Origin: UBA2108 sp002713215
GTDB lineage: Bacteria; Bacteroidota; Bacteroidia; Flavobacteriales_G; Salibacteraceae
Assembly (NCBI GenBank): GCA_937891015.1
Contig: CALAPY010000067.1
Location: forward strand, 1 to 54,078
DNA: 54,078 bases
Reading direction: 5' to 3'
The stretch's first letter is position 1. Each line of letters opens with the position of its first letter. The position numbers and the translations under genes were made by a program. The notes beneath the pieces are model-generated. The model saw nothing but the letters and a program-made list of their open reading frames with translations, did not search any database and was not told the origin of the DNA. Below are positions 1 through 8,769 of the stretch, piece after piece.

Positions 1-3
1 AAT

Positions 4-33
4 AAAAAAGCCCCTGAAAACAGGAGCTTTTTT
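4..33 (-). terminator. Terminator hairpin downstream of tRNA-Met
   Basis: An inverted repeat (AAAAAGC.CCTG, loop AAAA, CAGG.GCTTTTT) with T-runs on either strand lies directly after the 3' end of the minus-strand tRNA. It reads as an intrinsic terminator and could work for both directions. Confidence 0.75.
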
Positions 34-37
34 AGAG

Positions 38-111
38 TAGCGAGGGAGAGATTTGAACTCTCGACCTCCGGGTTATGAATCCGACGCTCTAACCAACTGA
101 GCTACCTCGCC
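38..111 (-). tRNA. tRNA-Met (anticodon CAT)
   Basis: Read on the minus strand this is a 74-nt cloverleaf with acceptor GGCGAGG pairing CCTCGCT, D-stem GCTC/GAGC, anticodon loop TTCATAA and T-arm GAGAG-TTCAAAT-CTCTC. The 3' CCA is not encoded. The CAT anticodon could also belong to a tRNA-Ile with modified C34, but the overall sequence resembles the elongator tRNA-Met of Bacteroidota. The anticodon stem has an A-C mismatch at its loop end. Confidence 0.9.
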
Positions 112-189
112 ATAAATGATAATTAAGAACCAATTCCGAAACCAACATTCCTTGAAATAATTCAAGATTTTATGCCCGTTTTTCGGGCT

Positions 190-198
190 GCAAATATA
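190..198 (-). promoter_or_regulatory. Bacteroidota -7 promoter box for the tRNA
   Basis: The minus strand reads TATATTTGC, a perfect match to TAnnTTTGC, about 80 nt upstream of the mature tRNA 5' end. Confidence 0.6.
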
Positions 199-267
199 AT
201 TTTTTCTTTACTCTGAGTTATCCAATTATTTCATTTTTAATTTCCCGTTTAAAATAGTGGTATTCTC

Positions 268-276
268 TATTTTCGC
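268..276 (+). promoter_or_regulatory. Probable -7 promoter box for the PAP2/GT39 pair
   Basis: TATTTTCGC differs from TAnnTTTGC at one base and lies 15 nt before the TTG start at 292, so the leader would be very short. Confidence 0.45.
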
Positions 277-291
277 GGTTCAGAAAACAAT

Positions 292-960
292 TTGGTTTCT
301 ATTCTTAACAAATACCGCGGTTTTTTTATTCCCTACCTGATTTTCTTGCTATTGGCAGGAGCGTTCATCCTGATATATACCCGTGAAGAAACCCATATAA
401 TACTAAACCAATTTCTAACCCCCTGGCTAAATGTTTTCTTCAAATACTATACTCATTTGGGCGATGGAATGATGCTTTTTACCATCTCCATTATTCTTTT
501 GTTTATTAGGTTTAGGTATGCCTTTTTTTTAGGGATAACCGGAATAGTAAGCGGACTGTTTACCAATTTTCTTAAGAACTATTTCTTCGACGATGTAGAC
601 AGGCCCTACTTCTACTTCAGGTATTATTACCAGGGAGATTTTAACCCTGAGCTCGTTCTGCCGGAAAGTGCAATGAATATCCACCATAGTTTCCCAAGTG
701 GTCACACTACCGGTGCCTTTTGTTTGTTTGTTGGAATAATGTTCATAGTAAATAAATCGAACAGGGCGTGGGTTTTCTTTGTCCTGGCCTTTCTGGGTGG
801 TTATTCCAGGGTATACCTCTCTCAACACTTTCTTGTAGACATTTATGTCGGTTCCCTAATTGGAACCGTAACTAGCGTGGTTGGATGGTATTTGTTTGAG
901 AAAATAGACTCCAAAGGCAACATTAAATGGTGGAATAAATCCTTGCTTCGTTTAAAATGA
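292..960 (+). CDS. PAP2-family membrane phosphatase
   Basis: This 222-residue polytopic membrane protein belongs to the type 2 phosphatidic acid phosphatase superfamily, which removes phosphate from lipid carriers such as undecaprenyl diphosphate, lipid A or phosphatidate. The catalytic signature is visible: an RP motif near residue 104 (DDVDRP), PSGH near residue 135, and SRVYLSQHFLVD near residue 172, which fits SRx5Hx3D. The start is a TTG; the first in-frame ATG would remove the first membrane segment, so TTG is preferred. The last four bases overlap the start of a family-39 glycosyltransferase, so the pair is probably co-transcribed and may act on the same lipid-linked substrate. The exact substrate cannot be read from the sequence. 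Confidence 0.85.
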   Translation: MVSILNKYRGFFIPYLIFLLLAGAFILIYTREETHIILNQFLTPWLNVFFKYYTHLGDGMMLFTISIILLFIRFRYAFFLGITGIVSGLFTNFLKNYFFDDVDRPYFYFRYYYQGDFNPELVLPESAMNIHHSFPSGHTTGAFCLFVGIMFIVNKSNRAWVFFVLAFLGGYSRVYLSQHFLVDIYVGSLIGTVTSVVGWYLFEKIDSKGNIKWWNKSLLRLK

Positions 961-2588
961 AAAACGTAAAGTTTCGGCACGCTGTTCTTGGGGTGATCGC
1001 ATTATCGGTTATCCTATACTATCCCTTCCTGGGCATGGTACATCTGTTTGATTGGGATGAAATCAATTTTGCGGAGGCAGCCAGAGAAATGCTGGTAACG
1101 GGAAACTACTCTGCGGTTCAAATCGACTATCTTCCTTTTTGGGAGAAGCCGCCTCTTTTCCTATGGATGCAGGCCATTAGTATGAACCTAATCGGAATTG
1201 GAGATTACGCTGCCCGATTCCCTAATGCAATTGCCGGAACCTGTACGCTCTTTCTGTTTTTATACCTGGGGAAACGACTGAAAAACATACAATTCGGATT
1301 AATTTGGGTAGCTCTGTATGCTTCTTCATTGCTTCCGCAATTGTACTTTAGAAGTGGAATTATAGACCCCTGGTTTAACCTCTTTATTTTCACCGGAATA
1401 TGGTTTGCACATGAATATGTAAAAACTAAAAAGGAAGAAAACGAAAACCTGAAATACATTGCATTTGCAGGCTTATCCATTGGCTTGGGGGTGATGACCA
1501 AGGGGCCCGTAGCCTTGCTTATTTTTTTATTGGTAGCCTTTGTATACTGGGCAATTAGTCGATTTAAGGTCATTTTTACCATTAAGGGAATCGTGACCTT
1601 TTTAACGGTATTTGCAATAACCGGTAGCCTTTGGTTTGTAATCGAAATTGCAAGTGGGAGAGCATACATAGTCGAAGACTTTATCATGTACCAGATTCGA
1701 TTGCTCCAAACCCAGGATGCCGGACATGGAGGACCTTTTCTATATCACTGGTATGTGTTACTGGTTGGTTGCTTTCCTCTTTCAATCCTAGCAGCGTTTC
1801 AACTTTTTAAAAAAGACAAATACAGCGAAAGCAGTTTACAATTCAACCAGATAATGTTGGTTCTGTTTTGGGTTGTACTTCTACTCTTTTCTTTAGTAAA
1901 AACAAAAATCATTCATTATTCAAGTCTCTGCTATTTCCCATTGAGCTATTTCGCAGCCAACTATTTAGTCGCCCATTTAAATGATAGGTCTGGCCGAGGA
2001 TTCAACGTAGTTTTATTCACCTTAGGAGGATTGTTGGTTTTGCTTTTTGTAGGCGTTCCTTACGTTGGAATGAACGTCGATTTGCTGCTGGATTCAGGTT
2101 TAATGAATGACCCATTTGCTGAAGCGAATCTACAGGCAGAAATCAATTGGGGAATTATTGACTTTTTGCCAGCTTTACTGTTGTTACTTGGCTTAATTGG
2201 TTTTTCAGTATACAACAACAAAAGAAAATGGTATTCTCTTGTGGCAGGGTCACTATTGAGCTTCACCGCAATGGGGGTTTTACTCATTCCAAAAATTGAG
2301 TTGATTACTCAAAATGCGGCCATTGAATTCTACGAAAGCAAACAAAATGAAGATTGTTACATAAAGACCTATGAGTATTTCAGCTATGCCCACCTTTATT
2401 ATTCCAGGAAGCAAATCCCTGATGATGCAGACCATTTCAAACTGGAATATCTTCTTAGTGGTGACGTAACAAAACCAGTTTATATTGTATGCAAAATCAC
2501 ATCAAAGGATCAATTTATCGAGAGTCAGGAGAATTTCGATTTGCTCTACGAAAAGAATGGTTTTGTATTCTTCAAAAGGATTCAGTAG
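957..2588 (+). CDS. ArnT/PMT-like glycosyltransferase (family 39)
   Basis: The product is a 543-residue multi-pass membrane protein. Near residue 33 it carries WDEINFAEAAREML, the acidic motif in the first periplasmic loop of GT39/ArnT-like enzymes that move sugars from polyprenyl-phosphate donors to lipid A or protein. Roughly ten hydrophobic segments follow, then a soluble C-terminal tail. The start overlaps the stop of the PAP2 gene by ATGA, indicating translational coupling. A lipid A or cell-envelope modification role is likely; the acceptor is unknown. Confidence 0.8.
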   Translation: MKNVKFRHAVLGVIALSVILYYPFLGMVHLFDWDEINFAEAAREMLVTGNYSAVQIDYLPFWEKPPLFLWMQAISMNLIGIGDYAARFPNAIAGTCTLFLFLYLGKRLKNIQFGLIWVALYASSLLPQLYFRSGIIDPWFNLFIFTGIWFAHEYVKTKKEENENLKYIAFAGLSIGLGVMTKGPVALLIFLLVAFVYWAISRFKVIFTIKGIVTFLTVFAITGSLWFVIEIASGRAYIVEDFIMYQIRLLQTQDAGHGGPFLYHWYVLLVGCFPLSILAAFQLFKKDKYSESSLQFNQIMLVLFWVVLLLFSLVKTKIIHYSSLCYFPLSYFAANYLVAHLNDRSGRGFNVVLFTLGGLLVLLFVGVPYVGMNVDLLLDSGLMNDPFAEANLQAEINWGIIDFLPALLLLLGLIGFSVYNNKRKWYSLVAGSLLSFTAMGVLLIPKIELITQNAAIEFYESKQNEDCYIKTYEYFSYAHLYYSRKQIPDDADHFKLEYLLSGDVTKPVYIVCKITSKDQFIESQENFDLLYEKNGFVFFKRIQ

Positions 2589-2606
2589 TAATCCTAGTGA
2601 ATAGAT

Positions 2607-2615
2607 TACTTTTGC
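2607..2615 (+). promoter_or_regulatory. Bacteroidota -7 promoter box for the M16 protease gene
   Basis: TACTTTTGC is a perfect TAnnTTTGC match 28 nt upstream of the ATG at 2643. Confidence 0.6.
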
Positions 2616-2642
2616 CGGCCCTATTTTCACAAAACTTTTAGT

Positions 2643-5603
2643 ATGAAAATTAAACACTTACTTATTCCCGCACTAGCACTTCTAGTGGCTTCATGTAATA
2701 ATGCAGCAGAGGAAAACAGCACCGAATCACAGGAAAAATTTGAAATGAAAACAACTAAAGACTCGAAGGGAAGAGAATATACCTATGTCACCAACGATCC
2801 TATGAAAGTTAGGATCTATACACTGGCAAATGGTCTAAAAATCTACCTCACTCAAAATAAAAATGAACCAACCATACAAACCCTAATACCTGTAAAAGCT
2901 GGTTCTACTTACGATCCAAAAGAAACTACCGGACTAGCACACTATCTGGAACACCTAATGTTTAAAGGAACACAGAAACTAGGTACACAAAATTGGGAAA
3001 AGGAAAGCGCCTTGCTGGATCAAATATCCAACCTATACGAACAACACAAAGCAGAAACTAATCCTGAAAAGAAAAAAGCGATCTACGCTGAAATTGATCG
3101 GGTTTCCGGAGAGGCTGCGAAATTTGCTATCTCAAACGAATACGACAAAGCCATAAGTACCATAGGTGGAAGCAGAACCAACGCATTTACTAGCAACGAA
3201 CGCACAGTTTATATGAATACCATACCAGCCAACGAATTGGAACGATGGATTATTCTGGAACGCGAACGTTTTGGAGCATTGGTTATGCGCTTCTTTCACA
3301 CCGAATTAGAAACCGTGTACGAAGAGTTCAATCGCGGACAAGATCAGGATGGAAGAAAGGTGTACTATGCCATGTTTAAAAACCTGTTTCCAGGACACCC
3401 TTACGGCGAACAAACAACCATTGGTGAGGCAGAACACCTGAAGAATCCTTCAATGGTTAATATCAGAAACTACTTCGACACTTATTACGCGCCTAACAAC
3501 ATGGCCATTTGCCTTTCGGGAGATTTTGAGTACGAAGAGGCGGCCGAGCTTATCGAAAAACACTGGGGAGATATGAAGGCCAATGAAGGTCTTACCCACC
3601 CCACTTTTGGCAAAATCCCGGAACTCTCTGAAATAAAACGCGTTACTGTTCTTGGACCGGATAAGGAAAACGTGAGCCTTGCGTTTCGACTGGAAGGAAT
3701 GAACACCAAAGATGCTGACCTGGGAGAAATTCTTTCTCAAATGCTATATAATGGAAAAGCAGGGATGTTGGATTTGAACCTGAACCAGCAACAAAAAGTA
3801 CTTCAATCGTATGCCTATACCAATTTTATGCTTGACTATGGTTTCCTTACTATGTATGCGACACTTAGGGATGGACAAAGTATGGAAGAGGCTGAAAGCC
3901 TACTATTGGATCAGTTAAATGCCATTAAAAAAGGTGAGTTTGAAGCCGAAACACTGGAGGCCATAATCAACAACATGAAGGTAGAGGCCATTGAAAAGAG
4001 AGAGTCTAACTGGAGAGCCTTTGACCTAATGGATGCATTTATTAGCGGAAAAGATTGGCTGGAAGTTTCAACAAAACTTAATCGATTGGAAAAAATTACC
4101 AAGGATGATATTGTGAAATTTGCCAATGAGCGATTCGCGGATAATTATGTCGCGATTTACAAAAAGGTTGGAGAAGACACGAATACCAAGAAGGTAGAAA
4201 AACCTCAGATTACACCTGTAGACTTAAACAAATCACTTACCTCAGACTACTTAAGTGAGTTTAGTGAAATACCTTCTTCTGAGCTAAAACCGGTATTCTT
4301 AGACTTCGATAAAGACATCAAGCAGGATAAATTAAACAACATTGATTTCAGAAGTATAAAAAACGAGGACAATGAACTTTTTAACCTGATGTATGTTTAT
4401 GAAATGGGTTCTAATCATGACAAGGTTGCCGCATTAGCATTCGACTATTTGGAATACCTGGGAACCACTAAATACAGTGCAGAGGATTTGCAGAAAGAGT
4501 TTTATAAAAACGGACTTCGTTTTGGGGTATACAGTGGTGACCGAAGAACCTATGTGTACATGTCCGGACTTAAGAAATCTACTGAAAAAGGAATTGAGTT
4601 GCTGGAGCATATTTTAGCAGATGCTCAGCCAGATTCTATAGCCTACGTCAATTTTATTAACGGCTTGATGAAGAAGCGAGCTGATGCTAAGCGTGAAAAA
4701 CGACGGATTCAGGGAGCTGCCATGCCAGCTTACGCCAAGTATGGAAAAAACAACCCGGTTACTAATATTCTTTCTGAGTCTGAGCTAAATGAGATCAACC
4801 CATCTCAGCTTACCGATAAAATTCATGAGTTGACTTCCATGGAACATCATATTTTCTACTACGGCAACCAATCGGGAGAAGAAGCAAAAGAGCTGGTGGC
4901 AAAATACCATCCAAAAGTAGAATCATTAAAACCCATACCGGCTTCTATTCCTTTGGTTGAATTGGACCAAACTGAGACAAAAGTACATTTGGTACACTGG
5001 GATCAGGTTCAAGCCGAGGTATTACTAGTTTGCAAGGATCAACCCTTTGATGTGAACATAATGCCTCTTGCCGATCTTTACAATTCTTACTACGGAAGAG
5101 GCTTGTCTTCCATAGTTTTCCAGGAAATTAGAGAAGCTAAGGGCCTTGCCTACACCGCCTACTCCAGTTACGTTCGACCTAAAACATTGAATGAATCCTA
5201 TTACTTACAGAGTTACTTTGGAGCCCAGTCGGATAAACTCGGAGACGCCATGACTGCCATGATGGAGCTTCTTAACGAAATGCCTCAGGTTGAAAATCAG
5301 TTTGAAGCGAGTAAGAAGTCCATTATGAAAAGGATTGCAAGTGATCGTAGAATTAAGGATAGAAAGTTCTTTACTTACCTATCATACAAGCAATTGGGAT
5401 TAAATAACGATGTACGAAAAACCATATACGAAGAGGTTCAAAAAGCAGACATGGCTTCTATGAAATCATTCTTTGATACTCATGTTAAAGGAAGGTCCTA
5501 TACAATTATGGTTTTAGGAGATCGAAACCAGATAGACAAATCAGTTCTCGAAAAGTACGGTCCCGTTACAGAACTTAGTATGGAAGACATTTTCGGGTAT
5601 TAA
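2643..5603 (+). CDS. M16 family zinc metalloprotease, lipoprotein
   Basis: This 986-residue protein starts with a lipoprotein signal ending in LLVASC near residue 17, so it is probably anchored in a membrane facing the periplasm. Near residue 100 it has HYLEH, the inverted HxxEH zinc-binding motif of the insulinase/pitrilysin family, followed about 125 residues later by ELETVYEEFNRG, the region that supplies the third zinc ligand. The length suits a two-repeat M16 enzyme, with the second half (about 540-986) an M16C-type domain that lacks HxxEH. It has its own promoter and appears monocistronic. The likely role is degradation of periplasmic peptides or misfolded fragments; no specific substrate is visible. 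Confidence 0.88.
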   Translation: MKIKHLLIPALALLVASCNNAAEENSTESQEKFEMKTTKDSKGREYTYVTNDPMKVRIYTLANGLKIYLTQNKNEPTIQTLIPVKAGSTYDPKETTGLAHYLEHLMFKGTQKLGTQNWEKESALLDQISNLYEQHKAETNPEKKKAIYAEIDRVSGEAAKFAISNEYDKAISTIGGSRTNAFTSNERTVYMNTIPANELERWIILERERFGALVMRFFHTELETVYEEFNRGQDQDGRKVYYAMFKNLFPGHPYGEQTTIGEAEHLKNPSMVNIRNYFDTYYAPNNMAICLSGDFEYEEAAELIEKHWGDMKANEGLTHPTFGKIPELSEIKRVTVLGPDKENVSLAFRLEGMNTKDADLGEILSQMLYNGKAGMLDLNLNQQQKVLQSYAYTNFMLDYGFLTMYATLRDGQSMEEAESLLLDQLNAIKKGEFEAETLEAIINNMKVEAIEKRESNWRAFDLMDAFISGKDWLEVSTKLNRLEKITKDDIVKFANERFADNYVAIYKKVGEDTNTKKVEKPQITPVDLNKSLTSDYLSEFSEIPSSELKPVFLDFDKDIKQDKLNNIDFRSIKNEDNELFNLMYVYEMGSNHDKVAALAFDYLEYLGTTKYSAEDLQKEFYKNGLRFGVYSGDRRTYVYMSGLKKSTEKGIELLEHILADAQPDSIAYVNFINGLMKKRADAKREKRRIQGAAMPAYAKYGKNNPVTNILSESELNEINPSQLTDKIHELTSMEHHIFYYGNQSGEEAKELVAKYHPKVESLKPIPASIPLVELDQTETKVHLVHWDQVQAEVLLVCKDQPFDVNIMPLADLYNSYYGRGLSSIVFQEIREAKGLAYTAYSSYVRPKTLNESYYLQSYFGAQSDKLGDAMTAMMELLNEMPQVENQFEASKKSIMKRIASDRRIKDRKFFTYLSYKQLGLNNDVRKTIYEEVQKADMASMKSFFDTHVKGRSYTIMVLGDRNQIDKSVLEKYGPVTELSMEDIFGY

Positions 5604-5663
5604 AAAAAGAGGTTAGCGTATTTTTCATATATTGCGCATTCTCGAATTTAAAGAGGGAATAAT

Positions 5664-6044
5664 ATGGCAAAGGAGAAAATAGAATTAGAATTCGAAATTA
5701 GATCTGCACCAGGGATATTATACAACCGATTAGTTACTCCAAGTGGACTCTCAGAATGGTTTGCGGACAATGTTATGATCAGCGAAGAACTATACACATT
5801 TGTTTGGGATGGTGCTGAAGAAGATGCAAGATTACTCATCGGAAGAGATCCCGAATTTGTCCGTTTTCAATGGGCCGAGGAAGATGATCCAAACATATTT
5901 TTCGAGTTCAGGATTCGAATTGATGATATGACCGGTGATGTAGCCCTTATTGTCACTGATTTTGTTGACGAAGATGAAGTAGAAGAAGCGACTAACTTAT
6001 GGGAAAAGCAAGTTAGTAAGCTTAAAATGATTCTTGGATCATAA
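5664..6044 (+). CDS. START-like domain protein (SRPBCC fold)
   Basis: A 126-residue acidic cytoplasmic protein begins MAKEKIELEFEIRSAPGILY and contains LVTPSGLSEWFAD, the pattern of the START-like/AHSA1-type small proteins that are nearly universal in Bacteroidota. The C-terminal helix (NLWEKQVSKLKMIL) is typical of the helix that closes the ligand cavity. The gene stands alone between the M16 gene and a strong terminator. Only an imperfect -7 box (TATATTGCG) is seen upstream. The function of this family is not established. Confidence 0.8.
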   Translation: MAKEKIELEFEIRSAPGILYNRLVTPSGLSEWFADNVMISEELYTFVWDGAEEDARLLIGRDPEFVRFQWAEEDDPNIFFEFRIRIDDMTGDVALIVTDFVDEDEVEEATNLWEKQVSKLKMILGS

Positions 6045-6067
6045 TATTCAAATTAAAGACACGTTGT

Positions 6068-6104
6068 AAAAACCCGTTTAAGCTGAGCTAAAACGGGTTT
6101 TTTA
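6068..6104 (+). terminator. Intrinsic terminator after the START-like gene
   Basis: A long hairpin (AAAAACCCGTTTaAGCT / AGCTaAAACGGGTTTTT) is followed by a T-run, 23 nt after the stop codon. Confidence 0.85.
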
Positions 6105-6135
6105 ATTTATTACAAATTGCCTCCCTATCTAATTT

Positions 6136-6144
6136 TAACTTTGC
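6136..6144 (+). promoter_or_regulatory. Bacteroidota -7 promoter box for the LptF/G-like gene
   Basis: TAACTTTGC matches TAnnTTTGC exactly, with a TTG-containing -33 candidate near 6117. The TTG start codon follows at 6164. Confidence 0.65.
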
Positions 6145-6163
6145 AGCGCAATAATCAAGTCTC

Positions 6164-7603
6164 TTGAAAAAGCTCTACATACTTGTAATAAAAACCTTTC
6201 TAGGACCTTTTATCCTAACTTTCTTCATTACCCTGTTTATCCTGGTTATGCAGTTTATGTGGGTATATATAGACGATATGGTGGGCAAAGGACTGGATTC
6301 GTTCACAGTACTCGAGCTATTATTTTTCGCAACTGCCAACTTAATTCCAATGGCACTGCCCCTGGCGGTCCTCCTCTCCTCTATCATGACATTTGGTAAC
6401 CTGGGAGAAAACTACGAGTTGGTTGCTTTGAAAAGCTCAGGAATGAGTCTTCAGCGAATTATGTTTCCGCTTATTGTATTTATGATATTTCTAAGCATTG
6501 GAGCCTTTTATTTTTCCAATAATATCTGGCCCAAGGCTAACTTAAAATTCGCTAGTATACTTCACGATGTTCGAGCCAAAAAACCTGCCTTTGATATTCA
6601 GGATAATGTTTTCTACAAGGAAATTGGAGGGTTTGTTATTCATGTAAAGCACCGGGATAAAGAAACAGACGTATTACACGACATCACCATCTACGATCAT
6701 TCTGATCAAAGAGGAAACACGCGGGTAATTAAGGCGAAACGAGGAACCATGGTTTTATCGGATAATCAACAGGCACTCAACTTTACTTTGATTGAAGGTA
6801 ATTTGTATGACGAAATGGAGGGAAAAGATCACCCTCACTACCGATCATCCTTTGGAAAAAAGATTATTTCTTTTGACCTCAGTGATTTTAAACTCAAACG
6901 AAGCGATGAAGAGTTGTTCAAAAACAACTATAAAATGATGAATTTGAGCCGGTTATCAGCCGAAATTGATACGCTGTGGCTTAGATACGGTGAAAGAAGT
7001 GATGAATTTGAAACCAGCATGCTTAAGTCCATTTATTACATGAAAGACAGTATTTCATTGGACACGAGTTACCAGGAGTACTCACTAGCTGAGGACTGGA
7101 TGTCGGGGGAATCGAAAAATAAAAAGCTGCAATACTTAAACTGGGCAAGCAACGTGCTCAGAACCACTAAGACTTACTCTGAATCATTTAATGGTGATTT
7201 AAAAAACCGAAAAAAGAATATCAACCGGGCATACATAGAGTGGCATAGAAAGTTTACACTTTCCATTGCCTGCCTCATTCTGTTTTTTATCGGAGCGCCA
7301 CTTGGAGCTATTATTAGAAAAGGCGGGCTGGGAATGCCCGTTGTTATTTCTATCGTTTTCTTTCTCATATTTCACATGACCTCTATAAGTGGTGAAAAAA
7401 TGGCTAAAAACGATCAGCTGGCAGTCTGGATAGGGATGTGGTTAAGTTCAGCCATATTATTCCCTATTGGAGCATTTCTGACCTTTAAAGCAACTACCGA
7501 TAGTGCCATATTTGACGCAGGATTTTACAAAAGCATTTTAGGAAAACTACTTCGGATAGGATTCGTAAATAAGTGGGCAAACCGTGGAACAGAAGAAGCC
7601 TAG
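6164..7603 (+). CDS. LptF/LptG-type (YjgP/YjgQ) LPS export permease
   Basis: The 479-residue protein has an N-terminal set of membrane segments (residues about 10-130), a central periplasmic jellyroll-like region and C-terminal segments (about 365-450). This is the architecture of LptF/LptG, which with the LptB ATPase pull lipopolysaccharide from the inner membrane to the Lpt bridge. The motif LGENYELVALKSSGMS near residue 85 is characteristic of the family's coupling helix. Whether it is LptF or LptG cannot be decided here. It starts at TTG behind a clear promoter, and its end overlaps the next gene by 20 nt. Confidence 0.87.
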   Translation: MKKLYILVIKTFLGPFILTFFITLFILVMQFMWVYIDDMVGKGLDSFTVLELLFFATANLIPMALPLAVLLSSIMTFGNLGENYELVALKSSGMSLQRIMFPLIVFMIFLSIGAFYFSNNIWPKANLKFASILHDVRAKKPAFDIQDNVFYKEIGGFVIHVKHRDKETDVLHDITIYDHSDQRGNTRVIKAKRGTMVLSDNQQALNFTLIEGNLYDEMEGKDHPHYRSSFGKKIISFDLSDFKLKRSDEELFKNNYKMMNLSRLSAEIDTLWLRYGERSDEFETSMLKSIYYMKDSISLDTSYQEYSLAEDWMSGESKNKKLQYLNWASNVLRTTKTYSESFNGDLKNRKKNINRAYIEWHRKFTLSIACLILFFIGAPLGAIIRKGGLGMPVVISIVFFLIFHMTSISGEKMAKNDQLAVWIGMWLSSAILFPIGAFLTFKATTDSAIFDAGFYKSILGKLLRIGFVNKWANRGTEEA

Positions 7604-8762
7604 AATATTAGTATTGTTATCCAGAATCCCCTATCCTTTGGACAAGGGGGACAAACTAAGGGCATATCAGCAAATTCTGGGACTGAGCCAGGAATTTAGA
7701 ATTGTACTGGTGTGTTTAAATACAGGTATTGCCGATCCGGAAGCATTTAAGTTACTCAATCCAATCTGCGAGAACGTTCATGTAATTCGACTCAATCGAA
7801 TTTCCATTTATTGGCGCCTTTTTCTTAATGTTTTTAAGGACAAACCTTACCAAATTGCGTACTTCTATTCCAAAACAGCCCACAAAGAACTGGATTTTAT
7901 TATTGAAAAATACCTACCTCAACGGTTTTATTGTCAGTTAATTAGGGTTGCAGAGTATGCTAAGAAATATAGCATTTTTGAAAAAACACTGGATTATATG
8001 GATGCGCTTTCGGCCGGTATGGAAAGAAGGGTTGAGTCTGCTCCATTAATTCTAAAACCAATGCTCAACAGCGAAGCCAAACGACTAAAAAAATACGAAG
8101 AGGATATATTTACCTCCTTTGAGAAGAAGACCATTATAAGCAAGTACGATCGGGATCAAATCGCCCACCCAAACCACGCTCAAATAAAGATTATTCCCAA
8201 TGGCATTTCCGAAAACTACTTTGAGAAAATTGAAGTGGAAAAAGAATTCGATTTATGTTTTACCGGAAACATGTCCTACCCGCCCAATGTAAAAGGCGCC
8301 AACTATCTAATAAAGAAAATTTTACCGCTTATTAATGTACCGGAAAATATTCAGGTTCTGATAAGTGGAAAATCACCTTCTCCCCTCGTTAAACGGTTAG
8401 CAAAAAAGAATGTAACAATATCGGGTTGGGTTGAGGACATGAGGGTTTCGTACGCTAAAAGCAAGATTTTTGTAGCCCCTATGATTATTGGGAGTGGATT
8501 GCAAAACAAGCTCCTAGAGGCTATGGCACAGGGAATTCCATGTATTACCACATCATTGGCTAACGAAGCTCTTGCCGCAAAACCCAATAAGGAAATTCTT
8601 ATTGCCAACTCACCGGAAGAATTCTCAGAACACATTAATCGGCTACTGGAAAACCCTGAATTAAGAAAAGAAATTGGACAATCTGGTCAGAACTACGTAA
8701 AACAAAACTTTTCGTGGAAATACTGGAATGATCAGCTGGTAGAATTTGTGCTTGAGAATTAA
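7584..8762 (+). CDS. Glycosyltransferase, TIGR03087-like sugar transferase
   Basis: This 392-residue cytoplasmic protein begins (GTG start) with RILVLLSRIPYPLDKGDKLR, a signature of the EpsH/PEP-CTERM-associated sugar transferase family (TIGR03087), and has the GT-B C-terminal Rossmann half with GSGLQNKLLEAMAQGIP near residue 305, which binds the nucleotide sugar. It overlaps the LPS permease gene by 20 nt, so the two are translated together and the enzyme probably builds an envelope polysaccharide or LPS. The acceptor and donor sugars are unknown. Confidence 0.82.
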   Translation: MEQKKPRILVLLSRIPYPLDKGDKLRAYQQILGLSQEFRIVLVCLNTGIADPEAFKLLNPICENVHVIRLNRISIYWRLFLNVFKDKPYQIAYFYSKTAHKELDFIIEKYLPQRFYCQLIRVAEYAKKYSIFEKTLDYMDALSAGMERRVESAPLILKPMLNSEAKRLKKYEEDIFTSFEKKTIISKYDRDQIAHPNHAQIKIIPNGISENYFEKIEVEKEFDLCFTGNMSYPPNVKGANYLIKKILPLINVPENIQVLISGKSPSPLVKRLAKKNVTISGWVEDMRVSYAKSKIFVAPMIIGSGLQNKLLEAMAQGIPCITTSLANEALAAKPNKEILIANSPEEFSEHINRLLENPELRKEIGQSGQNYVKQNFSWKYWNDQLVEFVLEN

Positions 8763-8769
8763 AACAGCA

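Noticed and set aside
38..111. tRNA-Ile with CAT anticodon
   Set aside because: The body of the molecule looks like the Bacteroidota elongator tRNA-Met, although sequence alone cannot fully exclude the Ile isoacceptor.
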